Origin: JBOFCO01 sp051646105
GTDB lineage: Bacteria > Pseudomonadota > Alphaproteobacteria > Rhodobacterales > Rhodobacteraceae
NCBI GenBank assembly: GCA_051646105.1
Contig: JBOFCO010000223.1
Coordinates: 1 to 41,531, forward strand
Reading direction: 5' to 3'
Length of the DNA: 41,531 nucleotides
Shown in pieces: positions 34,209 through 41,531 of this stretch. The notes under the pieces were generated by a model. It searched no databases and was not told where the DNA came from. It worked only from the letters and a program-made list of their open reading frames with translations. A program made the position numbers and the translations under genes. Numbering within the stretch: position 1 is the first letter of the stretch; the number at the start of each line of letters is the position of its first letter.

Positions 34209-35285
34209 TTAGCCGCGCCCCGACTGAAGCGTCAGGATCCCGCCCCAGTTGACACGGCCCAACTCCGTCTCCAGCCGGGCCCGTCCCAGCGTCCTGCCTG
34301 CTGCAAGCAAAGCCTGGCCCAGCGCTTCTCCGACAATCGCCCCCTTGATGAAGGCAGCGGGATCATCGGACGACAGCGCCGCGTCGACGATTTCTGGGGC
34401 AGGTGCCATGAGTTTCAATTCAGCGCCGCTCTCCAGCAGCATAGCGCTGTCACGCGCCACCTCGGCAAAACTTGCAAAGATGGCATCGGCCGCAATCGCA
34501 TCCTGCGCGGACGCGGAATCTGTCATCAGTATCGTCGGGGCGGAGCTGCTTTCGCGCAGCCCGAACCGGGAAAGGCGAAAGGCCCTTTCTTCGGGCGAAA
34601 GGCGCGATGTCCAGCGGACCGTGCTGGTTCCGGCGGCGCGGATCGCCGACATCAGCGCGACTTCCTCCCATGAGCGACGGTTTTCGGTGATGAGCAGATC
34701 AAGCGCGGCGTAATCCGCAACGCTGTCATCCTGTTCGAAGGTCACGGCCATGATCCTGCCAAAGGCACCTCCGGCGGTGTTGAACCGTTCCACGGCAAAG
34801 CTGAATCCATCAGCCGCCGGATCACCTGGCGAAACCGCGATCAAAACCCTGTCCGCCAGAACGCCATGCGCATCAAGGGGGCGCAGTTCGCCAAGTGCGC
34901 CGACGACGGCGGACAGGTCCTGTTCAGAAACGGTGTAGCGTGGCATCGCCCTGGCAAGCGGACGCCCCGCAGGATCGACGCCCTCGCGGAGGGCACGGGC
35001 GAATGCCGCAAGGTCATAGGCGGGGCGTTGATCGGAAGCACGTGCAAGCCTGTCCCAGCGGATCGGCGGAATACGTGTTGCACCTTCGCTGCGGCCCAGC
35101 CCGTCCCTGCCGTGGCAGTTTGCGCAGGGAAAGCCTTGCCCCGGCACCTCGAGCCCCGCATTTCCCAGTTTCACCGACAGGCCCGTGCCGTTCATGTAAA
35201 TATCGATTCCGGGCGTTTCGGCACGAATCCCCCCCGCCGAAAGCACAAGCGCCACAACGGTTGCGGTTGCGCGCACCCCCACCAT
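34209..35285 (-). CDS. c-type cytochrome with a long C-terminal domain
   Basis: The 358-residue product has a signal peptide (residues 1-22) and one haem c site, CANCH (54-58), in a class I-like domain with a candidate distal ligand M114 in ARAMPRYTV. From about residue 145 onward the sequence reads VLIAVSPGDPAADGFSFAVERFNTAGG and continues to the end without another CxxCH. This half looks like a periplasmic-binding-protein or receptor-type fold, but I am unsure. The start shares one base with the SCO gene stop. It is last in the oxidase-like operon, so it may carry electrons to or from the large multicopper protein, or sense a ligand. It converges on the MttB gene after 33 bases. Confidence 0.82.
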   Translation of the reverse strand: MVGVRATATVVALVLSAGGIRAETPGIDIYMNGTGLSVKLGNAGLEVPGQGFPCANCHGRDGLGRSEGATRIPPIRWDRLARASDQRPAYDLAAFARALREGVDPAGRPLARAMPRYTVSEQDLSAVVGALGELRPLDAHGVLADRVLIAVSPGDPAADGFSFAVERFNTAGGAFGRIMAVTFEQDDSVADYAALDLLITENRRSWEEVALMSAIRAAGTSTVRWTSRLSPEERAFRLSRFGLRESSSAPTILMTDSASAQDAIAADAIFASFAEVARDSAMLLESGAELKLMAPAPEIVDAALSSDDPAAFIKGAIVGEALGQALLAAGRTLGRARLETELGRVNWGGILTLQSGRG

Positions 35286-35827
35286 CAGAACGCCAAAGCG
35301 ATGTCGAGCAGGCTTTCCGGTTCTGGCAAACCGACCACCCGGATGAATTCGCCCGTCGCCATGTCACCGATCAGAAAGATGGTATCGTGATCCTCGATCG
35401 GGCCGGCCGGAAAGCGCAGACTGTCCAGAAGCAGGATCGTATCCATCGGTGCCGCTGTCAGCCACAACCAGCGACCGCTGGCCCCGATTTCAGCAGCGGC
35501 CTTCGCCAGCTTTTCCGGGCTGTCATCGACGGGATCGAGCGAGAGGGTGACGATGAATACCGCCGCGCCGGTCTGGCCGATCCGCGCATCAACATCGGCC
35601 AGGATCGCATTCGTCAGCGGGCACAGGGTCGTGCATTCGGTAAAGGTAAAGGCCAGGATCACGGTGCCCCGAACCGAAAGCCGTGAAACAAAACCTTCCT
35701 TGTCACCATTCGCATCAACCACCGGTACATCGGGCAGAGACAGCCTTTCCCTGCTGCCCTGCGCAAAGATCGTCGACGCCGACAGAAGCGATGTGACCAG
35801 CAGGATCGTTGAAAGGATACGGGCCAT
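35285..35827 (-). CDS. SCO1/SenC-family copper chaperone or thiol protein
   Basis: The 180-residue periplasmic protein has a signal peptide (MARILSTILLVTSLLSASTIFA) and a thioredoxin fold with the SCO copper site: C65 and C69 in FTECTTLCP and the distant histidine H147 in GPIEDHDTIF. SCO proteins deliver copper to the Cu(A) centre of cytochrome oxidase or act as thiol reductases. Between a multicopper-oxidase-like gene and a cytochrome c gene, copper loading of the large protein is the likely job. The ATG at 35827 is chosen because GAGGAG lies eight bases upstream. ATG at 35833 and GTG at 35836 are alternatives. Confidence 0.88.
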   Translation of the reverse strand: MARILSTILLVTSLLSASTIFAQGSRERLSLPDVPVVDANGDKEGFVSRLSVRGTVILAFTFTECTTLCPLTNAILADVDARIGQTGAAVFIVTLSLDPVDDSPEKLAKAAAEIGASGRWLWLTAAPMDTILLLDSLRFPAGPIEDHDTIFLIGDMATGEFIRVVGLPEPESLLDIALAF

Positions 35828-35832
35828 GGTCA

Positions 35833-37629
35833 TCACTCCTCGATCACCAGCGGATTGAACGCCCGGCCGGGCCCGACAGCCGTAATGATGATCGGGCGGA
35901 CACTGGGCAGACGAAAGCCGGTTTGGATGCGCCCGCTGGCATCCGTTGTAACCTGCGCATCCCGCCGCCAGTTCGCCTCGGGCGCAAAAAAGCTGAGCCG
36001 GGCCTGGACATCGGAAACCGGCAGGCCGTCTGGCCCGATCAGGGTCAGATACAGCGGTTCACCTGAAGCCGCTGTTATCCGGCCCGGCCCCCGCGCCTCG
36101 TCGGGGGCAATGACGGCGGTCGGCACTTCGGCGCAGAAGCTTTGCCGTGCGCTTTCTTCACGCACGACCAGTTCCCACCCCTCTATCGACGCGGGCAATC
36201 GCACGCGGCTTTCAAACCGGCCGTCAACGGTTTCGGTCAGATCGCGGTCCAGTGACGCGACATGCCGGGGCGAGCCGCCGCGCAGCTGCACGCTGGTCAT
36301 CGCGGTAGAGCGCGACAGCATCGCCGGATCATCGGGGAACACGAACCCGGTCGATGACGGGCCATGCACCGCCAGCAGCGCCGTCCCGCCCCCGAACGGG
36401 GTCAGCCGATTGCCATCCGGTGATACGTCTGCGGCCTGTCCGAGGAGGAGCTCACGGGGCCGCAGGGTTTCATTGCCGGACAGGTCATCAAACGGCACCA
36501 TGCCCAGCGCCGCCTGATCTGCCCGCAGCAGGAAGAACAGCCGGTCGGTGAAGGCCACATCGCTTATCGGAACATCGGCGGCAATGGCATCGCGCAGCCG
36601 GCCACGGGCGACATCGATGATCGAAACCGGACCACCCGACGGGTCGAAGGCGAAAAGATATCGCCCCTGTGGCTCTGCAACAAGCCGTGTGGCAGGTCCG
36701 GCAAGCTGCACTTCCTGCGCATAGTCCGGGGCATCGGCATAGCGCAGAACGACGCGCCGCCGCCCATCCAGAACAGCAAGCCCTGTCGCCCCATCGATAC
36801 CGTCAAGGGTCGCGACGGCATCCGCATTTGCGCCGGGGAACCGGGCAAGGACGGCTTGATCCCTGCTGTTGATCAAAAGCGTCTTCTCCGGGCCTGCGAT
36901 GGCGACGGTCCGCCCGTCGACAGAAAGCGCGGCAACGGAAACCTTCTCCCACACCCCAGCCATCCGGCCCCGCTTGGCCGGTATGACGTACAGCAAACCT
37001 TTTCCTGCATCCAGCACCCAGACCGATCCATCGGGGCCTGCGAACAGCGTGGTGACCCTCTCGCCTCCGTCGAACACCCTTCGTTTATCCCCCGACAGCG
37101 GATCAATTTCCCAGATGGCATCGCCCGCCGCTGCCAGAAACCGGAATGCCCATGGATCGGCCACCAGCATATCAGCAGGTGCATCCAGCCGCGCCGCCGC
37201 CAGAATATTTGCCGAGGCCAGATTGATGTTGGGATCGGTTATGGTCAGCGATCCATCCTGCATTGCGGTGGCGATCAGGGTACCCCGCAGATCGACCGCG
37301 CCATTTGGCAAAGCGGAAACCTGACGATAGATGCTGGCAGCTTCCGTGCAGGGAAGGTTGGTCGGGCTGATCGGCCGGAGCCAGGCGCGAATATCAAGGC
37401 CCTTCGGCGGATCGCTGGCGACCGCACTGCGAAAGGCGACGGTGATGCTGAATGTCTGACCGGGTGCGATACCGACAGGTGGATCGAATTCGATGTCGGC
37501 GATAAGCGCACCCAGCAGGTCGGCGCGCGGTTCCCCGTCCTGCGGCCCTGCGTCTTGCCCCGTGACGCTACCGCCCAGCAGTGAAAGCGCCAGCAGAACA
37601 GGCAGCACAGTTCGGTTCAGAACGGGCAT
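35833..37629 (-). CDS. Periplasmic beta-propeller protein with C-terminal Ig-like domain
   Basis: The 598-residue product starts with a signal peptide (MPVLNRTVLPVLLALSLLGG). Its middle (about 150-430) has repeated strands of propeller type, such as AIWEIDPLSGDKRRVFDGG, SVWVLDAGKGLLYVI, GRYLFAFDPSGGPVSIIDV and ISDVAFTDRLFFL. The last 100 residues (PLYLTLIGPDGLPVSDVQARLSFF) resemble an Ig-like or carboxypeptidase-regulatory fold. The start overlaps the stop of the giant oxidase-like gene by 13 bases. The propeller may be a scaffold or partner for the oxidase. I do not recognise a named family and no enzyme residues are clear. Confidence 0.75.
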   Translation of the reverse strand: MPVLNRTVLPVLLALSLLGGSVTGQDAGPQDGEPRADLLGALIADIEFDPPVGIAPGQTFSITVAFRSAVASDPPKGLDIRAWLRPISPTNLPCTEAASIYRQVSALPNGAVDLRGTLIATAMQDGSLTITDPNINLASANILAAARLDAPADMLVADPWAFRFLAAAGDAIWEIDPLSGDKRRVFDGGERVTTLFAGPDGSVWVLDAGKGLLYVIPAKRGRMAGVWEKVSVAALSVDGRTVAIAGPEKTLLINSRDQAVLARFPGANADAVATLDGIDGATGLAVLDGRRRVVLRYADAPDYAQEVQLAGPATRLVAEPQGRYLFAFDPSGGPVSIIDVARGRLRDAIAADVPISDVAFTDRLFFLLRADQAALGMVPFDDLSGNETLRPRELLLGQAADVSPDGNRLTPFGGGTALLAVHGPSSTGFVFPDDPAMLSRSTAMTSVQLRGGSPRHVASLDRDLTETVDGRFESRVRLPASIEGWELVVREESARQSFCAEVPTAVIAPDEARGPGRITAASGEPLYLTLIGPDGLPVSDVQARLSFFAPEANWRRDAQVTTDASGRIQTGFRLPSVRPIIITAVGPGRAFNPLVIEE

Positions 37630-40600
37630 TCCGCCCCCTGCTCGGAAACTTCGATCCTGCCCCAGACACCGCCTGCGCGGATGGAAGTCGGGCCGTCATG
37701 CCAATAGGCGGTGTGGCCCTCCTGCGCTTCCGGGTCCAGCCATGCGGTCAGCGACTTGCCCGGAGCCAGAAGTGCACCGCGCGGGAAGCCAAAGCCGGGG
37801 AACAGATCGTCGTAGGAATATCCGTTCATCACAAAGGCCCGTTGCCGCGCCCGCCCGCCGGGATGCACCACGCGCACAATCACCTGTTGGCCCGCGCATG
37901 TCCGCAACACCAGACCACCTTTTTTCACGTAGTCTGGCGGGAAGATATAGACATTCATATCCTCGCTTGCCTCGACCACGCCATCGGCGGGTGGCGGGTG
38001 GACGGGATCGGACAGAAGCGTGGCAAAGGCCGGTGACAGGTAGTTCACCCCCTTGTCGCCCCGGTCATAGGTATCGTCGCAGACCATGCAATCGGGCACC
38101 ATTCGCGCGGCTGTTTCGACCTCGCCAAGTTTCCATTCCAGGTTCGACTGGTAATCCCACAGGTTCATGCCGTCCCGGTAGAACAGGATGAATTCGCGCA
38201 CCGTGACAGGCCTGCCATCGGGGTTCGTCACCGCATAGTCAAAGCCAAGCCCGGCACCGCCGCCCTGCAAGGGTTGCGCGACTTGCACGGTCCTGCCATC
38301 GTCATCCAGCCCGGATGGTTCGTACCCTTTGGCAATTTCCCACTGCCGCGGCACCACATCGACCACGCCGATCAGCCCGTGCGGTTCCTGCCCCACGGGG
38401 TCGGACAACGCCCGGATCGGGGCCGCGCCGAACGCATAGGGAATCCAGTGCGTGACCTTGTTCAGTGTCCTGTCGCGTTCCTGCTCGACGATTTCGCGCA
38501 GGGGGGCCAGCCAGGTATTCAGGGCATTGATGCAATCCGGACTTGGAGCATATTTATATTTATATTTAACTTTAACTTTGGGGCACAGGTCGGCCAGAAA
38601 GACCTCGCCCTCGCCGGCCCGCTGGAAGGCAGATGTCAGAGGCCCTCCATTCAACAACAGCAAACTCTCGTTCTCGGATGCGTCTTTCAGAACAAGTTCC
38701 AGCACAAGCGGTGCACCGGCGATCCGGACAAACCCGCCCGCCGCGTAGGCATCCTGATTCGGCTCCTTGATGGAAACCGTCACGGCAACGTCTGTCTCCG
38801 GCAGCTTTACCTTAAGAAGGGGGTTTATAACCCTGAGTGCATGAGAGGTGAAAAGATCAGGCAGGCGGCTTTGGATCTGATCCTGCAGCGTCCCCTCTAG
38901 CGCCTTCGCGGTCTTCAACGCTTCCTGATCAATACGGAAGCGGCCCGCGTAGAAGCCGATCGGATCGCTGACCCGTGCCAGATCGCCCATGCCGGCCGGC
39001 ATGGCGCGGCGGTTGTAGCCATAGCCCAGCGGGATGTCGCGGATCAGTTCGCTGCTTGGAATGCCAACCATCAGGGCCAGCGCCGATGATGGCCGCAACC
39101 CGCCACCATGTTGCCCGCCATCGTCCAGCGGGTGAAGCGTCGCCAAGTCCCCGTCCGCCTCATGTTTGACGGTGGGTTCCGGATCGGCGTTCAGCCCGGT
39201 GATGGCGGGCAGGAAGGCATCGCCCAGCAGATCGCGCAGATGGCTGTCCTGATCTGCCTCCAGCGCATTGACCAGTCGCAGTTCGACGCAATCCCCCGCA
39301 TTGACGCGCAGCACAAAGGGGCGCGGACCACCGGGATAGGCGGCACTGACCGCATCAAAGACCTTCTGGCGGGTGATATCGCTCCAGTCTGCCGCCCAAC
39401 CGGCCTCGTCGCCGGACTTGCCAAGGCTTTCCGGCGTGACCAGCGCCAGCACCAGCATGTCGGGATCATAACGTGTCGGGCCGTAGAAGGGCTTGGGAAA
39501 GTCTCCGTTGCGCCATTCCTCGATATGGCGCGCCTCGACCGCAGCAACGACGGCACGGCGCAACGTAACGACCTGGTCGTCGTCGCTTGGCAGCGGGCAG
39601 GTCAGCGCGCCGGACGTGTTGCGCGTGCGCCAGCGCGGGATCGTGCTGCCATCGGCGGCAGGCGCGGCCTCACCACTGCTATCCAAATCCTTCACCATCG
39701 GCAGGCCAGCCAGTTTCTCCCCGGCCAGAACCGGGATTCCATCCTCGCCGGGATAGGGATTGAGCGAGGCCGGATCGACGGTGTCCGTACCTTCATAGAT
39801 GCGGATCAGCCCCCATGCACCATTCCACAGCGCATCGATGGTGCCATAGGAATACAGATAGTCCGAGGACCGTGACGGGGTGTAGTCGTATTCTTTCGGG
39901 ACAGGTATCGTGAGTGTCTTGGCCTCCTTCTTGCCGGTTTCCTTGCTGAACAGGTCCGCAGGCATTTTGGGCGAACGGTCTGCGTCGTTTGCAACGATGA
40001 ACCCCTCGAACGAGGTCCCGACATCGCTGCGCAGCGTGCCCTTCATCTCGAAATGTTCCGAGATGCCGATTTCCTGCGCGAAGGTGAAACCTTCGATGTT
40101 GTCGCATTCGGCGATGGTCTTTTCGTGTTCTTCCCAGAAGGACCGCGCCGGCTCGGCAAAGGCATCCGGACCTTTGTCGGACCATTCACGATACTCGCCC
40201 GGCCGACCGGATTTCATCCGGTCAAAACAATCCATTCGCATCGGAATCCCGCCATCGAAGGCACGGTCAAGCGGGACCATCGCGGTCGGGAAAGCCTGAT
40301 CGATGTTGCGCCGGAACGGTTGGCCGGCAATCTGGAACATGTGCTGCACTTCCTGTGCGCCCTGGATCATGCGGAACATCAGCCGTTCGCCCTGATAGGC
40401 TTCCAGCACCGGCGTTTCCGGATCGCCATGCACCTTGGAACTGAAGGCCGCCGCGATATCGCCCGCCTCTCCCATGCGCTGCATGTCGATGCTGCATGCG
40501 CCCTGCCAGCCATTCGCCAAGGCCACTTCCGTTTCGCTTCTGTCGACGGTTTTGAAATCGCCCTGAACCGACATCGCCTTTGGCGCACAATCGCCGGACG

Positions 40601-41531
40601 GCAGATACAGGCCAGTGGCGTTGTCCAGTCCGTCACCCTCGGCCGTCTTGTCACCCAGCCGCAGCGGAATGGCCGCCATCCGGTAGTTGATCAGATAGGG
40701 GTCGTGGTGATCGACAGTGATCGATTCAGGCCGCAGCGGCGCGGCGACGGGTTTCGCAAGAGCGTACTCGCTTTCGGAAGCGGGCACAGGCCGCCCACTT
40801 GCAGCCGCCCTGTAGAAAATCAGGTGATCGCGCAGCGCGTTGATTTCGGCCTGCGTAATCAAGCCAATTGATGCAAAGACCCCGTCATGCCCGCTGTGGC
40901 CGATGCGACCGGCGGCAAGCCATGCCGGGGTCCAGGCTTCTGCGCCTGCCTGGAACCATGCGCCCCAAACGGGGGTTTCCAGACCATTCGTGTTATCAAA
41001 CTCGCCGCCGCATATGTCGTTCAGTTTAACCGGCGACGTGCGATTTTTCAGGTCGCAGAAAAGCTGCACCATACCCTTGCCGGACAGGTCGGCGGCGGCG
41101 GTGCCTTCGGTTGCTTTCGCCGACACTGCGCTGTTCAGTTCGGCAACCGATGACCGATCGCGCGGATCGTAAAGCAGGGCGAAATCGGCTACCGCCAGCG
41201 CAAATTCGCGGGTGTCCGGATGGAAGGGGTCTGCGGGATTGGCGGTGTTCCGAATGCGCTTTTGCGGACCAACCAGCGCGGGGGTTCCAAAGCGGGCTGT
41301 TTCAAGGTCTGGTTTATAATCGTCCGGGTGCGGCGGCTCGATCGAGCAGTCCTCGGACCCCAGGCCGACGGTTCCCCGCGCCGGGCAAACCTGAATCGTT
41401 TCGCGCAGAAGTTTCGCAGGATCACCATCGGCCGCAACCTTCGCGCCGGGTTCGACCAGAAGCGCGGAATAGAAACCATGCTGCTGGATCGAGGACGGGC
41501 CGAAGTGATCGTGGGTAAAGACGGTGCGCAG
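37617..41531 (-). CDS. Giant MnxG/McoA-type multicopper-oxidase-like protein (5' end outside window)
   Basis: The reverse frame is open from the window edge (41531) to a stop at 37617, giving at least 1304 residues. The first residues visible are LRTVFTHDHFGPSSIQQHG, a cupredoxin HxH copper motif. Later family segments include INYRMAAIPLRL, GDPETPVLEAYQGERL, MIQGAQEVQHMFQIAG, IGISEHFEM, DYLYSYGTIDALWNGAWG, NAGDCVELRLVN and THWIPYAFGAAP, which I recognise from giant multicopper oxidases such as MnxG. Some expected histidines are missing: RQRAFVMNGYSYDD stands where LHGH-type ligands are usual, and the C terminus ends in AYWHDGPTSIRAGGVWG without HCH. It may oxidise a metal or organic substrate, or be a non-catalytic relative. 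It is first of four genes in the visible operon. Confidence 0.75.
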   Translation of the reverse strand: MRTVFTHDHFGPSSIQQHGFYSALLVEPGAKVAADGDPAKLLRETIQVCPARGTVGLGSEDCSIEPPHPDDYKPDLETARFGTPALVGPQKRIRNTANPADPFHPDTREFALAVADFALLYDPRDRSSVAELNSAVSAKATEGTAAADLSGKGMVQLFCDLKNRTSPVKLNDICGGEFDNTNGLETPVWGAWFQAGAEAWTPAWLAAGRIGHSGHDGVFASIGLITQAEINALRDHLIFYRAAASGRPVPASESEYALAKPVAAPLRPESITVDHHDPYLINYRMAAIPLRLGDKTAEGDGLDNATGLYLPSGDCAPKAMSVQGDFKTVDRSETEVALANGWQGACSIDMQRMGEAGDIAAAFSSKVHGDPETPVLEAYQGERLMFRMIQGAQEVQHMFQIAGQPFRRNIDQAFPTAMVPLDRAFDGGIPMRMDCFDRMKSGRPGEYREWSDKGPDAFAEPARSFWEEHEKTIAECDNIEGFTFAQEIGISEHFEMKGTLRSDVGTSFEGFIVANDADRSPKMPADLFSKETGKKEAKTLTIPVPKEYDYTPSRSSDYLYSYGTIDALWNGAWGLIRIYEGTDTVDPASLNPYPGEDGIPVLAGEKLAGLPMVKDLDSSGEAAPAADGSTIPRWRTRNTSGALTCPLPSDDDQVVTLRRAVVAAVEARHIEEWRNGDFPKPFYGPTRYDPDMLVLALVTPESLGKSGDEAGWAADWSDITRQKVFDAVSAAYPGGPRPFVLRVNAGDCVELRLVNALEADQDSHLRDLLGDAFLPAITGLNADPEPTVKHEADGDLATLHPLDDGGQHGGGLRPSSALALMVGIPSSELIRDIPLGYGYNRRAMPAGMGDLARVSDPIGFYAGRFRIDQEALKTAKALEGTLQDQIQSRLPDLFTSHALRVINPLLKVKLPETDVAVTVSIKEPNQDAYAAGGFVRIAGAPLVLELVLKDASENESLLLLNGGPLTSAFQRAGEGEVFLADLCPKVKVKYKYKYAPSPDCINALNTWLAPLREIVEQERDRTLNKVTHWIPYAFGAAPIRALSDPVGQEPHGLIGVVDVVPRQWEIAKGYEPSGLDDDGRTVQVAQPLQGGGAGLGFDYAVTNPDGRPVTVREFILFYRDGMNLWDYQSNLEWKLGEVETAARMVPDCMVCDDTYDRGDKGVNYLSPAFATLLSDPVHPPPADGVVEASEDMNVYIFPPDYVKKGGLVLRTCAGQQVIVRVVHPGGRARQRAFVMNGYSYDDLFPGFGFPRGALLAPGKSLTAWLDPEAQEGHTAYWHDGPTSIRAGGVWGRIEVSEQGAECPF
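38551..38580. repeat. In-frame AT-rich hexamer repeat inside the oxidase-like gene
   Basis: Three TATTTA units are followed by ACTTTA and ACTTTG, a 30-base run of five hexamers in a gene that is otherwise GC-rich. On the coding strand it encodes alternating lysine with valine or tyrosine (KVKVKYKYKY). Six bases keep the frame, so gain or loss of units would change length by two residues without breaking the protein. Confidence 0.8.

Noticed and set aside
38551..38580. CRISPR or other repeat array
   Set aside because: The units are six bases long without spacers and stay in frame within a coding region.

Overview
The window looks like chromosomal DNA from a GC-rich alphaproteobacterium, most likely of the Rhodobacterales (Rhodobacter/Paracoccus-like). 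This rests on the high GC content, the tightly overlapping ATGA/GTGA operons, a rhizobial/rhodobacterial-type glpRDSTPQUVK glycerol locus, a non-pyrrolysine MttB homologue and a TctDE/TctCBA locus. No rRNA, tRNA, CRISPR, insertion sequence or phage gene was seen.

Layout. (1) 1-5504: a tripartite tricarboxylate transporter (tctC-tctB-tctA, minus strand, tctA cut by the window edge), an orphan periplasmic binding protein, and a divergent TctD/TctE-type two-component system. (2) 5511-7927: galE and a phosphohexomutase (minus strand), supplying sugar nucleotides. (3) 8074-21247: a glycan or glycolipid locus. It holds a small membrane protein, a MurG-like glycosyltransferase coupled to an APH-fold kinase, a minus-strand histidine kinase and response regulator pair, and a six-gene overlapping operon: receiver-glycosyltransferase fusion, two GT4 glycosyltransferases, an MsbA-type ABC exporter and two APH-fold kinases. 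(4) 21266-31558: glpR divergent from glpD-glpS-glpT-glpP-glpQ-glpU-glpV-glpK for uptake and oxidation of glycerol. (5) 31590-34175: a LysR regulator divergent from an MttB-family methyltransferase. (6) 34209-41531: a minus-strand operon encoding a giant MnxG/McoA-type multicopper-oxidase-like protein (5' end outside the window), a periplasmic beta-propeller protein, an SCO protein and a c-type cytochrome with a long C-terminal domain.

The region that best fits a previously undescribed system is 8528-21247. One of its glycosyltransferases carries a complete phosphoacceptor receiver domain at its N terminus. It is divergent from a histidine kinase gene whose own response regulator has a degenerate AAA+ domain without GAFTGA or a Walker B aspartate-glutamate pair. 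The simplest reading is a surface glycolipid or short-glycan pathway in which a two-component signal could control both transcription and, through the fused receiver, the transferase directly. The exported product is unknown. There is no polymerase, Wzx flippase or initiating polyprenyl-phosphate transferase in the window, so a lipid-linked short glycan flipped by the ABC exporter is more likely than a Wzy-type polysaccharide.

The second region of interest is the cupredoxin/SCO/cytochrome operon at the right edge. Its large oxidase-like protein has family hallmarks but appears to have lost some copper-ligand histidines, and it carries an in-frame AT-rich hexamer repeat. In the glycerol importer, the degenerate residues of the two different ATPases fall into the same composite ATP site, which predicts one working and one non-working site.
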